Source: a virus
Reading direction: 5' to 3' (one strand)
DNA: 35,021 bases
IMG/VR virus record: IMGVR_UViG_3300042451_000843
Span: 1 to 35,021 of that record
The notes under the pieces were generated by a model. It did no database searches and was not told where the DNA came from. It worked only from the letters and a program-made list of their open reading frames with translations. The number at the start of each line of letters is the position of its first letter. Position 1 is the stretch's first letter. Of the stretch, positions 14,585 through 21,446 are shown one piece after another. The position numbers and the translations under genes are program-made.

Positions 14585-16486
14585 TTAAATCTTAAGAGAT
14601 AGATAATCATTAGGATTTAGAGGTTCCAAATTATTATTGATTATAATTTGTTTATTCTTGTCATATTTCCCACTATTTTGGATTTCTCTAAATTCAGCAG
14701 CGGTCATTGGTTTGTCTGTGTTAGATGTGTTATCTTGTTTTGGTGTTTCTTTAGGTTTGTTATCAACCTTTAATGCCTCTTGTTTTTTAGAAGATGCGCT
14801 AGCTTTTATTATTCCCGCTAAACCTTCTTCACTTTTTAATGCTGAGATTAGTTCCGCACCTTTGTTTCCTTTTTCACCTTTAGTTGCACCTTGTAGGTAT
14901 TTATTAGCTTCTTTTACAAGAACATCTGCAGCCTCTCCCGCTGGTCTACCTATACTTTTGGCAAATTGAACTTTTAATATTGTTAAAATTTCATTTGTTT
15001 TTAATACTAAGTTTTGAGTTTCAGTGAATTGGTCTCTTGCCACATCCTCAATACTCATTCCTTCTAATTTCTTTTGGTTTTCATTTAATATTCTAACTTG
15101 TTCTTCGGTTAATTTATCCAACGCGATTGATTGTGCACCTCCAAATTCTTTTGATATTGATGATACGTCTATACTCATCACCCCATCCTTCATTCTTGCG
15201 AGGTTGGTGATAAATTCTGTTTGTTTTTCGTCTAATTTTAATCCATTAGCCATTAACGCACTTGCAGCAGACGCTCTCTCGGCTGACGCTATTGCTCCCT
15301 TAGCTAATTCTTGATAACTAATACCTAATTCTTGAGCCATTGCTTTTGCTCTTCTTAAATTAATACCTTGAATTTCGAATTGTCCCGATGTACTATTATA
15401 TGCCGCTAATGAACCCGCAGCACCAATTAGAGCGTCTTGTAATCCCTCAACATTATTGGTGGCATCATACATCATTTTTAATGGATCTCCAAAGTCACCA
15501 ATTGCACCTCCTAATACTTGTAAATTAGCGGATAATGATATAGCACCTTCTGGGTCCATAACTTTGTCAGCAATTGTAAACACTTCATTCATACTCATTC
15601 TGAATTCAGTTGCCTTTTGTACCATTCTAGTTAAACCTTGTATACCATTTTGAAAACCATATTCATTTAATTTAGCAATATTTGTACGAATTTCATCAAC
15701 AGTTTTTTTACCGTTTAACCCTAAGGCTATTGAACTCTTACCCGCTTTATTAATTGCTTCTACAGTCTTTTCCGCTCCGATACCAACTTGTTCAAAGTTT
15801 GAAAATACTTTTGACATTTCTGTTAAGTCCCCAACAAAAGCTCTTGATGTTTGAGCGGTGTCCGCCACTACGGTTGAGTTTAATGTTGTAAATCTTCCCG
15901 TTTCTTCAGCGAGACCAACCATTAAGTCACTAACGTGTTCAAAACCATAACCCATTGAAACTACTCCAGGTAACGCATCAACTATTTGTTGTCTATAATT
16001 TTTTGATAAATCACCAGCAACCCCCAATTGTGAGTTAATTTGTGCTCTAAGTTCTACTTCTTTTGCTAAAATATCTTTAGATCCGTCAAATGCTGCACCT
16101 CCTAATTTTTTAATTAAAGCGGTTGTACCGTCAATGATTCCACCATTTTTACCAAAATATTGATTTAGTGTTTCTACACCGGCACCTAAAAAAGCTTTTA
16201 AATCGGTAATATCAGTTTTAGACCCCATAGTTAGTTTAGTGCTAAAAGACTGTATATCACCAATACCTTCCGTTATTTTACCTACAGCACCACTTGATGA
16301 GCTTCCAGTATTAGTATTTCCACTAGAATCGTTAGCTTTAGCATTTGGATCAATATTAAGATAATAGCTAAATTTATTAGCTAGAATTGCACCATCCGTT
16401 TTACCGAATTTTCTAACATAAACTTTTTCAAATTCGTCGGAACCTTTTCTAGCCGCTTTCGCTAATTCTATATCTGTTGAAGTCAT
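14585..16486 (-). CDS. Tail tape measure protein
   Basis: A 633-aa, largely helical, Ala/Gly/Lys-rich protein. It has no cysteine, a Ser/Gly/Asn-rich linker near residues 53-66, and long amphipathic stretches through about residue 540. The C-terminus is Lys/Asn-rich and polar. The region GAISLSANLQVLGGAIGDFG is typical of phage tape measure proteins, and the length is close to T4 gp29 (590 aa). Its position directly after tube and chaperone genes is the canonical place for the tape measure, which sets tail length inside the tube. The late octamer ends only 3 bases before the ATG, so a transcript from that promoter would have almost no leader. Otherwise translation would depend on read-through from the chaperone genes. 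Confidence 0.8.
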   Translation of the reverse strand: MTSTDIELAKAARKGSDEFEKVYVRKFGKTDGAILANKFSYYLNIDPNAKANDSSGNTNTGSSSSGAVGKITEGIGDIQSFSTKLTMGSKTDITDLKAFLGAGVETLNQYFGKNGGIIDGTTALIKKLGGAAFDGSKDILAKEVELRAQINSQLGVAGDLSKNYRQQIVDALPGVVSMGYGFEHVSDLMVGLAEETGRFTTLNSTVVADTAQTSRAFVGDLTEMSKVFSNFEQVGIGAEKTVEAINKAGKSSIALGLNGKKTVDEIRTNIAKLNEYGFQNGIQGLTRMVQKATEFRMSMNEVFTIADKVMDPEGAISLSANLQVLGGAIGDFGDPLKMMYDATNNVEGLQDALIGAAGSLAAYNSTSGQFEIQGINLRRAKAMAQELGISYQELAKGAIASAERASAASALMANGLKLDEKQTEFITNLARMKDGVMSIDVSSISKEFGGAQSIALDKLTEEQVRILNENQKKLEGMSIEDVARDQFTETQNLVLKTNEILTILKVQFAKSIGRPAGEAADVLVKEANKYLQGATKGEKGNKGAELISALKSEEGLAGIIKASASSKKQEALKVDNKPKETPKQDNTSNTDKPMTAAEFREIQNSGKYDKNKQIIINNNLEPLNPNDYLSLKI

Positions 16487-16489
16487 ACA

Positions 16490-16497
16490 TATAAATA
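16490..16497 (-). promoter_or_regulatory. Late-promoter octamer TATTTATA (tape measure)
   Basis: Minus strand TATTTATA starting 2 bases after the stop of the frameshift extension (16500) and ending 3 bases before the tape measure ATG. The close spacing is discussed in the findings. Confidence 0.5.
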
Positions 16498-16499
16498 GA

Positions 16500-16649
16500 T
16501 TAAGTTGTGGTTTCTAATTCAATTAAATAATTGATATAGTATCTTCGTATGTATATCGGCATAGACATAATGTCTCCGTATGAAAACCCTCGTTTTACTA
16601 AAAATAAAATCTCATCTAATTGTCCTTTCTTATACTCCGTAGAAAGGGC
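16500..16649 (-). CDS. Tail assembly chaperone extension, probably made by +1 ribosomal frameshift
   Basis: An open frame, +1 to the upstream chaperone gene, runs from a TAG at 16679-16677 to TAA at 16502-16500 and has no good start of its own. After the run TTTTTTC (16656-16650) it encodes 49 residues, beginning ALSTEYKKGQLDEILFLVKR and continuing GFSYGDIMSMPIYIRRYYIN. The composition and the pattern 'helix, GFSY, hydrophobic, RRYYI' look like real protein. P-site tRNA-Phe moving from TTT to TTC before the CGC codon would fuse it to residue 243 of the upstream protein, giving about 292 aa. Order tube, frameshifted chaperone, tape measure matches the conserved G/GT arrangement of long-tailed phages. 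Internal initiation at ATG 16570 or TTG 16673 is the alternative. Confidence 0.65.
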   Translation of the reverse strand, partial: ALSTEYKKGQLDEILFLVKRGFSYGDIMSMPIYIRRYYINYLIELETTT

Positions 16650-17379
16650 GAAAAAACTCCACCCCAAAGCCAATTTCTACATTGACAAGTTCTCCTGACG
16701 GGGCGGTTACTGATTTTACTAAATCTAAATTTGGTTTATGTTCTTTTACGAATTTTCTGAACTCTTGGGAATCTTTGATTGGCATCTGTTCAACAAAATT
16801 GTGGATATTCATCAAATCTCTATTACCAGCAATGGATTTAATCATCATTTCTAATTGTTTGGTAACAACTGGGGCAACACCAATACCGTTCCAACTCTCT
16901 TCAATTTTTTCAATTTCTTTAAGTTGTTTTTTTGTTAAAAATTTAAATGTAATATCAACATTTGATTTTGGAAAATGGAATTTGAATTCTCCCATTTCAT
17001 CTGGAACTAATGTAAAGTCTTTAAATGTTATTTCACTTAAATCTACAACTCCAGTAAATTCTTCATCTGTTTTTGGGTCTCTTAAGTAAAAATTATATTC
17101 TGGACCAAATGATGTGTTTCTTAAAAATATAAGAATTGCACTCCTATCCTCATCCGCCAATTCTTCAATTGGTAGGTCTTTATCCAATATTTTTCTTTTC
17201 AACAATTCATCAATAACTGTGTTAGTTTTAAGTAAATTTTGAGAGGATAAAATATTTTCATCAGCCGCGGTTAAGTAAGCCACTCGAACTGATTTTTTCT
17301 TATTTGCGTAATGAATACCTTTAGAAGGAAGTTCAACTACGTCGTAAGCGATTGTTGGGTCTATTGCAAATTGTTCCAT
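16630..17379 (-). CDS. T4 gp26-family baseplate/tail assembly chaperone protein
   Basis: A 249-aa protein. Residues 15-24 (VELPSKGIHY) and 75-92 (ADEDRSAILIFLRNTSFG) followed by a beta segment fit the T4 baseplate protein family of gp26 (Pfam T4_baseplate). These proteins are soluble hub or assembly factors thought to chaperone the tape measure. The C-terminus FGVEFFRPFYGV overlaps the +1 frame described at 16500-16649. The gene lies between tube and tape measure, as tail chaperones do. No TATTTATA octamer is present in its 119-base upstream gap, which instead holds a terminator ending 42 bases before the ATG. Expression may depend on read-through or on an unrecognised promoter. Confidence 0.75.
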   Translation of the reverse strand: MEQFAIDPTIAYDVVELPSKGIHYANKKKSVRVAYLTAADENILSSQNLLKTNTVIDELLKRKILDKDLPIEELADEDRSAILIFLRNTSFGPEYNFYLRDPKTDEEFTGVVDLSEITFKDFTLVPDEMGEFKFHFPKSNVDITFKFLTKKQLKEIEKIEESWNGIGVAPVVTKQLEMMIKSIAGNRDLMNIHNFVEQMPIKDSQEFRKFVKEHKPNLDLVKSVTAPSGELVNVEIGFGVEFFRPFYGV

Positions 17380-17420
17380 AGTCTTAAATTTACTTAATAA
17401 CTATGTTAAAGTAAAGATTT

Positions 17421-17473
17421 AAAATAAAAAACCAACAACCCATTAGACAGATTTACTAATTCGGTTGTTGGTT
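17421..17473 (-). terminator. Rho-independent terminator after the tail tube gene
   Basis: AACCAACAACC (17430-17440) pairs perfectly with GGTTGTTGGTT (17463-17473), 11 bp. An inner ATTAG/CTAAT helix extends it. On the minus strand it is followed by TTTTTATTTT. It would keep the abundant tube mRNA short and reduce transcription into the chaperone and tape measure genes. Confidence 0.88.
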
Positions 17474-17498
17474 TAATAATATTATGTAGAAAATGGTA

Positions 17499-17987
17499 TT
17501 AGTATACTTGGATACATCTATCCATTCTCAATGTACATTGAATTGTTGCGATTGCATCGTTGTTGTAATCTAAATCACCGAAGTTTAAGTCAGTGATAAA
17601 GGTACCTTGAAGAATCCACTTTTCAACCACAACTCCTGTTGGGTCTAACATTTCAAGTTCGATATCTTTCTTATATCCAGCAGCATATCCCATTCTACCT
17701 GTTACTGATTCTGCGTGTAAACGGAACCATTCCATTAGAGCTTGTGATGCTGAAGGACCGATTGGGTCTTTAAAAGTAACTTGAAGAGCTTCCCAAGTAA
17801 ATCTACCCGCAACGTAAGTTGAAGTGTTTAAGAAAGGAATCTCAACCGAGTTAATTTTTGCACTAGGTCTTTTAGCTGAAGTAACGTACCATTCGTTGAT
17901 ACCCAATGATGAAGGGAATCTAACAATGAATCGGTTAACTCTTTTCGGTTCGTAAGGAACCGGCATTTTCATTAGTAAATCTGCCAT
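17499..17987 (-). CDS. Tail tube protein, gp19-like
   Basis: A 162-aa protein, essentially the length of T4 gp19 (163 aa). The pattern of the Hcp/gp19 tube fold is clear: RVNRFIVRFPSSLGINEWYV at residues 17-36, then the domain SVEIPFLNTSTYVAGRFTWE, and QVTFKDPIGPSASQALMEWF. Hexameric rings of it form the inner tube through which DNA passes. The gene is monocistronic: late octamer 33 bases upstream, strong terminator downstream. The leader CTTAACAAATACAAA has no Shine-Dalgarno. Independent high-level expression is expected for a major virion protein. Confidence 0.92.
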   Translation of the reverse strand: MADLLMKMPVPYEPKRVNRFIVRFPSSLGINEWYVTSAKRPSAKINSVEIPFLNTSTYVAGRFTWEALQVTFKDPIGPSASQALMEWFRLHAESVTGRMGYAAGYKKDIELEMLDPTGVVVEKWILQGTFITDLNFGDLDYNNDAIATIQCTLRMDRCIQVY

Positions 17988-18020
17988 TTTGTATTTGTTA
18001 AGTTTTTAGTTTATCTTTTC

Positions 18021-18028
18021 TATAAATA
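18021..18028 (-). promoter_or_regulatory. Late-promoter octamer TATTTATA (tail tube)
   Basis: Minus strand TATTTATA, 33 bases before the tube ATG, followed by GAAAAGATAAAC. No -35-like element is conserved among copies of this motif. Confidence 0.65.
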
Positions 18029-18126
18029 TAAGCCAAATGGAAAATAATCTTTTTTTGAATTTTTATTGTTGTAGGCTTGATTATGTCAATTATTTTTCGT
18101 AGTTTTTTACTAGACTAGTTTAATAA

Positions 18127-18210
18127 GTTCTAGAATAAATTACTTTTTAAATAAAATAATTAAAATATTATTAATAAATACTAGAATATCTAGTTCTAGA
18201 ATACTAGTAT
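18127..18210. repeat. CTAGAATA iterons and palindromes
   Basis: CTAGAATA is present at 18130-18137, 18181-18188 and 18196-18203, the latter two exactly 15 bp apart. The longer word GTTCTAGAATA occurs perfectly at 18127-18137 and 18193-18203. ATACTAGTAT (18201-18210) is self-complementary. Confidence 0.65.
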
Positions 18211-18233
18211 AGGTAAAAAAATATAACTGTTAT

Positions 18234-18255
18234 AAAAAATGGTTCCTTGTGGAAC
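18234..18255 (-). terminator. Second, weaker terminator-like hairpin after the sheath gene
   Basis: GTTCC (18242-18246) pairs with GGAAC (18251-18255) around TTGT. On the minus strand it is followed by CATTTTTTATA. With the hairpin at 18272 it makes a tandem pair downstream of the sheath gene. Confidence 0.45.
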
Positions 18256-18271
18256 ACATATTTTTAATAGA

Positions 18272-18307
18272 AAAGGGGTTCCATTTACGGGACCCCTTTC
18301 TTTTTTA
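18272..18307 (-). terminator. Terminator after the sheath gene (possibly bidirectional)
   Basis: AAAGGGGT-T-CC (18272-18282) pairs with GG-G-ACCCCTTT (18289-18299), loop ATTTAC. On the minus strand it is followed by TTTTCTATT, so it ends the sheath transcript. On the plus strand the mismatch becomes a G-T wobble and the run CTTTTTT follows, so it would also stop plus-strand transcription. Confidence 0.75.
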
Positions 18308-18321
18308 TATCTCCTTTTAGA

Positions 18322-21162
18322 TTAGATATTCTCAAATGAAGCCCCTGTTGGGGTAATTATGAACTCTAAATCAATAAATTCAAGAGAACGTGTTGGTTTC
18401 ACATAGATTTTACCTCTTAATGTGTTAGCATCGATGTCTTCAGGGTCATTAGAAACCGTTACACGGAATTCATATAAACCTCTTTCTTTCTTAATTGATT
18501 CAAGGATTGGGTTAACCAATCTTAAGAATTCATTTCTTACTTGTTCATCGTTTTGTTCGAACAATAATCTAACAGCCACCGCTGATATTAATTTTCTAGC
18601 TCTTAATAACAATCTTCTTACGTTGATTCTATCAAGTGCAGATTCTCTAACTTGTAATGTTTTGTTACCCCAGATAATTGTACCTGTATCAGAGAATGTA
18701 GCAATTGGGTTAATTCTGTTAGCATAAAGGTCATCTCTTTCATCTAAAGTTAATTTTTTAGACGCTTTGATTGCGTTTACTAGACCTCTTGAATAACCAG
18801 CCACTGCGAACCAAGGGTAAGATACGTTATCAGTTAAAGCAATGTTCTTAACAACCTCACCTGTTGGTGGAATGTATAATTGAGTTGCGTTATCTGTGTC
18901 TCTTACTTGAATCCAAGGCCAGTAAGTTGCTGAGTAGTTAGTGTCTAATCCCACAGTGTCGATATTACCAATCACATCTTCAACACTAGTCACGTTAGGC
19001 GAACCAATGATGTAAAGTGAATCTGCTCTCTCGTTTTCAACCATATCAATTGCTTGAGTAGTTAAAGAACTATGATCGTAGAAGTTAATACCTGGAGTTG
19101 CAAATACGTTAATATCAACAGCTTCAGGGTTTGCAAATGATTCAATGCCTTGTAAGTAAGCGTAATAATCAGAGTTTCCAACTGTACTACTGAATACCCC
19201 GTTGTTACTTGTGTGGCCACTTACATATGTGTTTTTACCAAATATGTATGCGTCTCCGTTAGTTCTAACGTCTCTGTAGATATCCCAACCATCTCTACCA
19301 CCATATACCGCGAATGTAAATTTACGGAATGCAATGTTTTCTAACAATCCTTTGTCAGTACCTTCTAAATCGTATGGTGTACATTTAAATGATGTTCCGG
19401 TTACCGCAGCTGCGTTTGATGATAAGTGAAATCCAAATGATTCACCACTCGCATCTGCTCCTTTAAATTTCAATAAATCTTTATCAAATCCAACTTGTGA
19501 AGAGATACCCAAAGATACTTTTCTTACTTTGTCTCCGTTAGATAATACTGGAGTACCGTTTGATTCGTAATAAATTACATCTCCAGCTTGCAAATATTCT
19601 GTTTTATAAATTGAACTTCCCAAAGTTGCTCCAGAGAAAGCGTTATCGGTTAAGAAACCTTTAAAACCTGCAGGGAACGCATCTGTTGGGTGATTTGCGT
19701 CCATAACTAACATAATGTATTTTGAACGTAATTCAAATTCACCATCAGAAGTACCTACTTTTCTAGCAACATATCCTGGTAAGTCTGGGTTCATTGAACA
19801 TCTTGTGAATTTTTCAAGAACCACCATATTCTCATCAGTATCGTTGAAATCTCTTACAATTAAATCAAACTCACCAGAGTCAACGTTAATGTTTTGAACC
19901 ATTATTTTAACTTGGAAGTTAGCCATTTCACCGTCTGAAATTGTTTGAATTTGGAATAAATCCGAAACATTTCCACCTCTTACTTCAGATACAACTGTTG
20001 GAGATATTGTAGTATCCCAACCTTGTAAGAAGTTATTTCCGTCTAGGTTATATGCAATTGTTGAACTAATACCTCTAATTAAACCTTGTTGGTATGCGTA
20101 TTTTAATAAATTAGGATACACTTCGTGAACATATACCGCGAAATCATCAATTGATTTATCAAATACATCTGTTCCCAATACTTTTGTAATGTATTTTGAA
20201 GATGTTGTATCTAATGAACAAGTGAATGACTTAGTACCACTATTTAAACCTACAGTTGTCAATGTAAATTCAGAAAATACGTTTGTATCTAAAGAACCAC
20301 TATTTGAAATTGTAACTCCACTATTTGCAGTTACTTCGTGTGTTAATGTTTGACCAACATATCTACCTCTTGATCTCAACGCAGCAACTACGATGTTATC
20401 ATAATCAGTGTTTAAAGATGCATCCCATAAGAATTTAGTACCTGTAAACGCAGTACCATTCCAAACAAAAAGATAAGAATAAACGTGAAGTATTGTTGAA
20501 CCTGGATTGTGGAATACGTTGTACCACTCTTTATTGTTAAACGACTCATCTCTACTCGCGCCGTTTAATGGGGATGATACCTCAGTACCACTCAATGATG
20601 AAACGTTAGCGTCTGGAACAAGACCAATAACGAACCAATTTCCGGTTTGTCCTGTACCATATCCAGCAAAATTTTCTGTGATATAACTTGTTATTGATGT
20701 ACCATCTACAGATGTCTTATTAGAAAGTTCAGCATAAACGGTACTTCCTGTAATACCTGTTAGGGATGGGTTTAAAGTGAATCCTGTTGATGTAGGGGTT
20801 TGAGTCTTATCAACGGTGATACCACCTAATGTCTTAATACCGAATGTTTTGTAAGGTTTGTATCCTGTAAGACCCAATACTCTTGTTACGAATAATTGGT
20901 TTGACTCTTGCAAGTACGACTTAGCTACATATGGTAATTCATATTTTGGGTTACCAACACCGTCTTTTGAAGGTGAAGTTGGTCCAAAGTATGTTTTGAA
21001 TTCGTCGAAACTACTGATTAGAACTGGTTCGAAGGCTGGACCTTTTAAGGTTTCACCAACTAGACCAAGAGTTGTTACCCCGACGCTTTGAGCTACGAAT
21101 GTTAAATCTTTCTCTGATGTGTAGACACCTGGAGAAACAAATACTCTGTTTGAATTTGCCAT
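18322..21162 (-). CDS. Tail sheath protein, gp18-like, enlarged (946 aa)
   Basis: The contractile sheath subunit. The N-terminus NRVFVSPGVYTSEKDLTFVA with VGVTTLGLVGETLKGPAFEP is the standard sheath start. The C-terminal domain includes WIQVRDTDNATQLYIPPTGE, NRINPIATFSDTGTIIWGNK, the helix INVRRLLLRARKLISAVAVR and the closing FRVTVSNDPEDIDANTLRGK. T4 gp18 is 659 aa, so about 290 residues are extra, mostly beta-rich Ser/Thr/Asn-rich sequence between about residues 105 and 600. This suggests added surface domains on the tail. The gene is monocistronic, with a late octamer 36 bases upstream and tandem terminators downstream. The leader has TTAACCAAAC and no Shine-Dalgarno. Confidence 0.92.
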   Translation of the reverse strand: MANSNRVFVSPGVYTSEKDLTFVAQSVGVTTLGLVGETLKGPAFEPVLISSFDEFKTYFGPTSPSKDGVGNPKYELPYVAKSYLQESNQLFVTRVLGLTGYKPYKTFGIKTLGGITVDKTQTPTSTGFTLNPSLTGITGSTVYAELSNKTSVDGTSITSYITENFAGYGTGQTGNWFVIGLVPDANVSSLSGTEVSSPLNGASRDESFNNKEWYNVFHNPGSTILHVYSYLFVWNGTAFTGTKFLWDASLNTDYDNIVVAALRSRGRYVGQTLTHEVTANSGVTISNSGSLDTNVFSEFTLTTVGLNSGTKSFTCSLDTTSSKYITKVLGTDVFDKSIDDFAVYVHEVYPNLLKYAYQQGLIRGISSTIAYNLDGNNFLQGWDTTISPTVVSEVRGGNVSDLFQIQTISDGEMANFQVKIMVQNINVDSGEFDLIVRDFNDTDENMVVLEKFTRCSMNPDLPGYVARKVGTSDGEFELRSKYIMLVMDANHPTDAFPAGFKGFLTDNAFSGATLGSSIYKTEYLQAGDVIYYESNGTPVLSNGDKVRKVSLGISSQVGFDKDLLKFKGADASGESFGFHLSSNAAAVTGTSFKCTPYDLEGTDKGLLENIAFRKFTFAVYGGRDGWDIYRDVRTNGDAYIFGKNTYVSGHTSNNGVFSSTVGNSDYYAYLQGIESFANPEAVDINVFATPGINFYDHSSLTTQAIDMVENERADSLYIIGSPNVTSVEDVIGNIDTVGLDTNYSATYWPWIQVRDTDNATQLYIPPTGEVVKNIALTDNVSYPWFAVAGYSRGLVNAIKASKKLTLDERDDLYANRINPIATFSDTGTIIWGNKTLQVRESALDRINVRRLLLRARKLISAVAVRLLFEQNDEQVRNEFLRLVNPILESIKKERGLYEFRVTVSNDPEDIDANTLRGKIYVKPTRSLEFIDLEFIITPTGASFENI

Positions 21163-21198
21163 CGATTAATGTTTGGTTAATATTTTTATTACTTATTC

Positions 21199-21206
21199 TA
21201 TAAATA
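21199..21206 (-). promoter_or_regulatory. Late-promoter octamer TATTTATA (sheath)
   Basis: Minus strand TATTTATA, 36 bases before the sheath ATG, followed by GAATAAG. It touches a palindrome (ATCTTTG 21206-21212 / CAAAGAT 21220-21226) on its upstream side. Confidence 0.65.
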
Positions 21207-21226
21207 TCTTTGTTTTTAGCAAAGAT
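21206..21226. promoter_or_regulatory. Inverted repeat between divergent promoters (possible operator)
   Basis: ATCTTTG (21206-21212) and CAAAGAT (21220-21226) form a 7-bp inverted repeat with a 7-base spacer. It lies between the sheath octamer (minus) and the octamer of the small RHH-like gene (plus). It could be an operator, or a hairpin of no consequence. Confidence 0.35.
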
Positions 21227-21252
21227 TTCCGTACTTTATTTAAAAAGATAGT

Positions 21253-21260
21253 TATTTATC
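21253..21260 (+). promoter_or_regulatory. Late-promoter octamer variant TATTTATC (RHH-like gene)
   Basis: Plus strand TATTTATC, 27 bases before the ATG at 21288. It has the same orientation relative to its gene as the minus-strand copies have to theirs. Confidence 0.45.
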
Positions 21261-21287
21261 TTATTATATCTTTTAATATCTTATACA

Positions 21288-21446
21288 ATGGAAAACACTC
21301 AAAAAAACGTCAAAATCAGTGATAAACACCACGAAATGTTAAAAAATTATTGTGATAAGAATGGTCTTAAAATTTACAAAGTATTGGAAAAATGGATTGA
21401 AGACTACTGTAAACCCAAAAAGAAAGACATATACGGTGACGATTAA
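21288..21446 (+). CDS. Small ribbon-helix-helix-like protein (52 aa)
   Basis: A short plus-strand gene, ATG 21288 to TAA 21446. The protein has one predicted beta strand (NVKISDK, residues 7-13) and two helices (HHEMLKNYCDKNGLK and IYKVLEKWIEDYC), which is the ribbon-helix-helix plan of small DNA-binding repressors. The tail is Lys/Asp-rich. It lies between two minus-strand genes, has a late-type octamer upstream, and shares its stop bases with the gp15-like gene (overlap 21443-21446). Strong coding character comes from the amphipathic helices and clean ends. It may regulate late genes or itself. The fold is inferred from a short sequence. Confidence 0.6.
   Translation: MENTQKNVKISDKHHEMLKNYCDKNGLKIYKVLEKWIEDYCKPKKKDIYGDD

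Larger units (their letters stand above)
17988..18321. other. AT-rich non-coding island between tube and sheath with CTAG repeats
   Basis: No credible gene or tRNA is visible on either strand in this 334-base stretch. It contains the tube late octamer (18021-18028), a second octamer variant TATTTATT on the minus strand (18173-18180), and seven CTAG tetramers between 18110 and 18207. The word CTAGAATA occurs at 18130, 18181 and 18196, and ATACTAGTAT (18201-18210) is a perfect palindrome. Two hairpins lie at the sheath side. The repeats could bind a regulator or act in replication; see the findings. Confidence 0.6.

Noticed and set aside
17988-18321. tRNA or small RNA gene
   Set aside because: No cloverleaf arms or TTCRA motif; only the two terminator-like hairpins and CTAG repeats.
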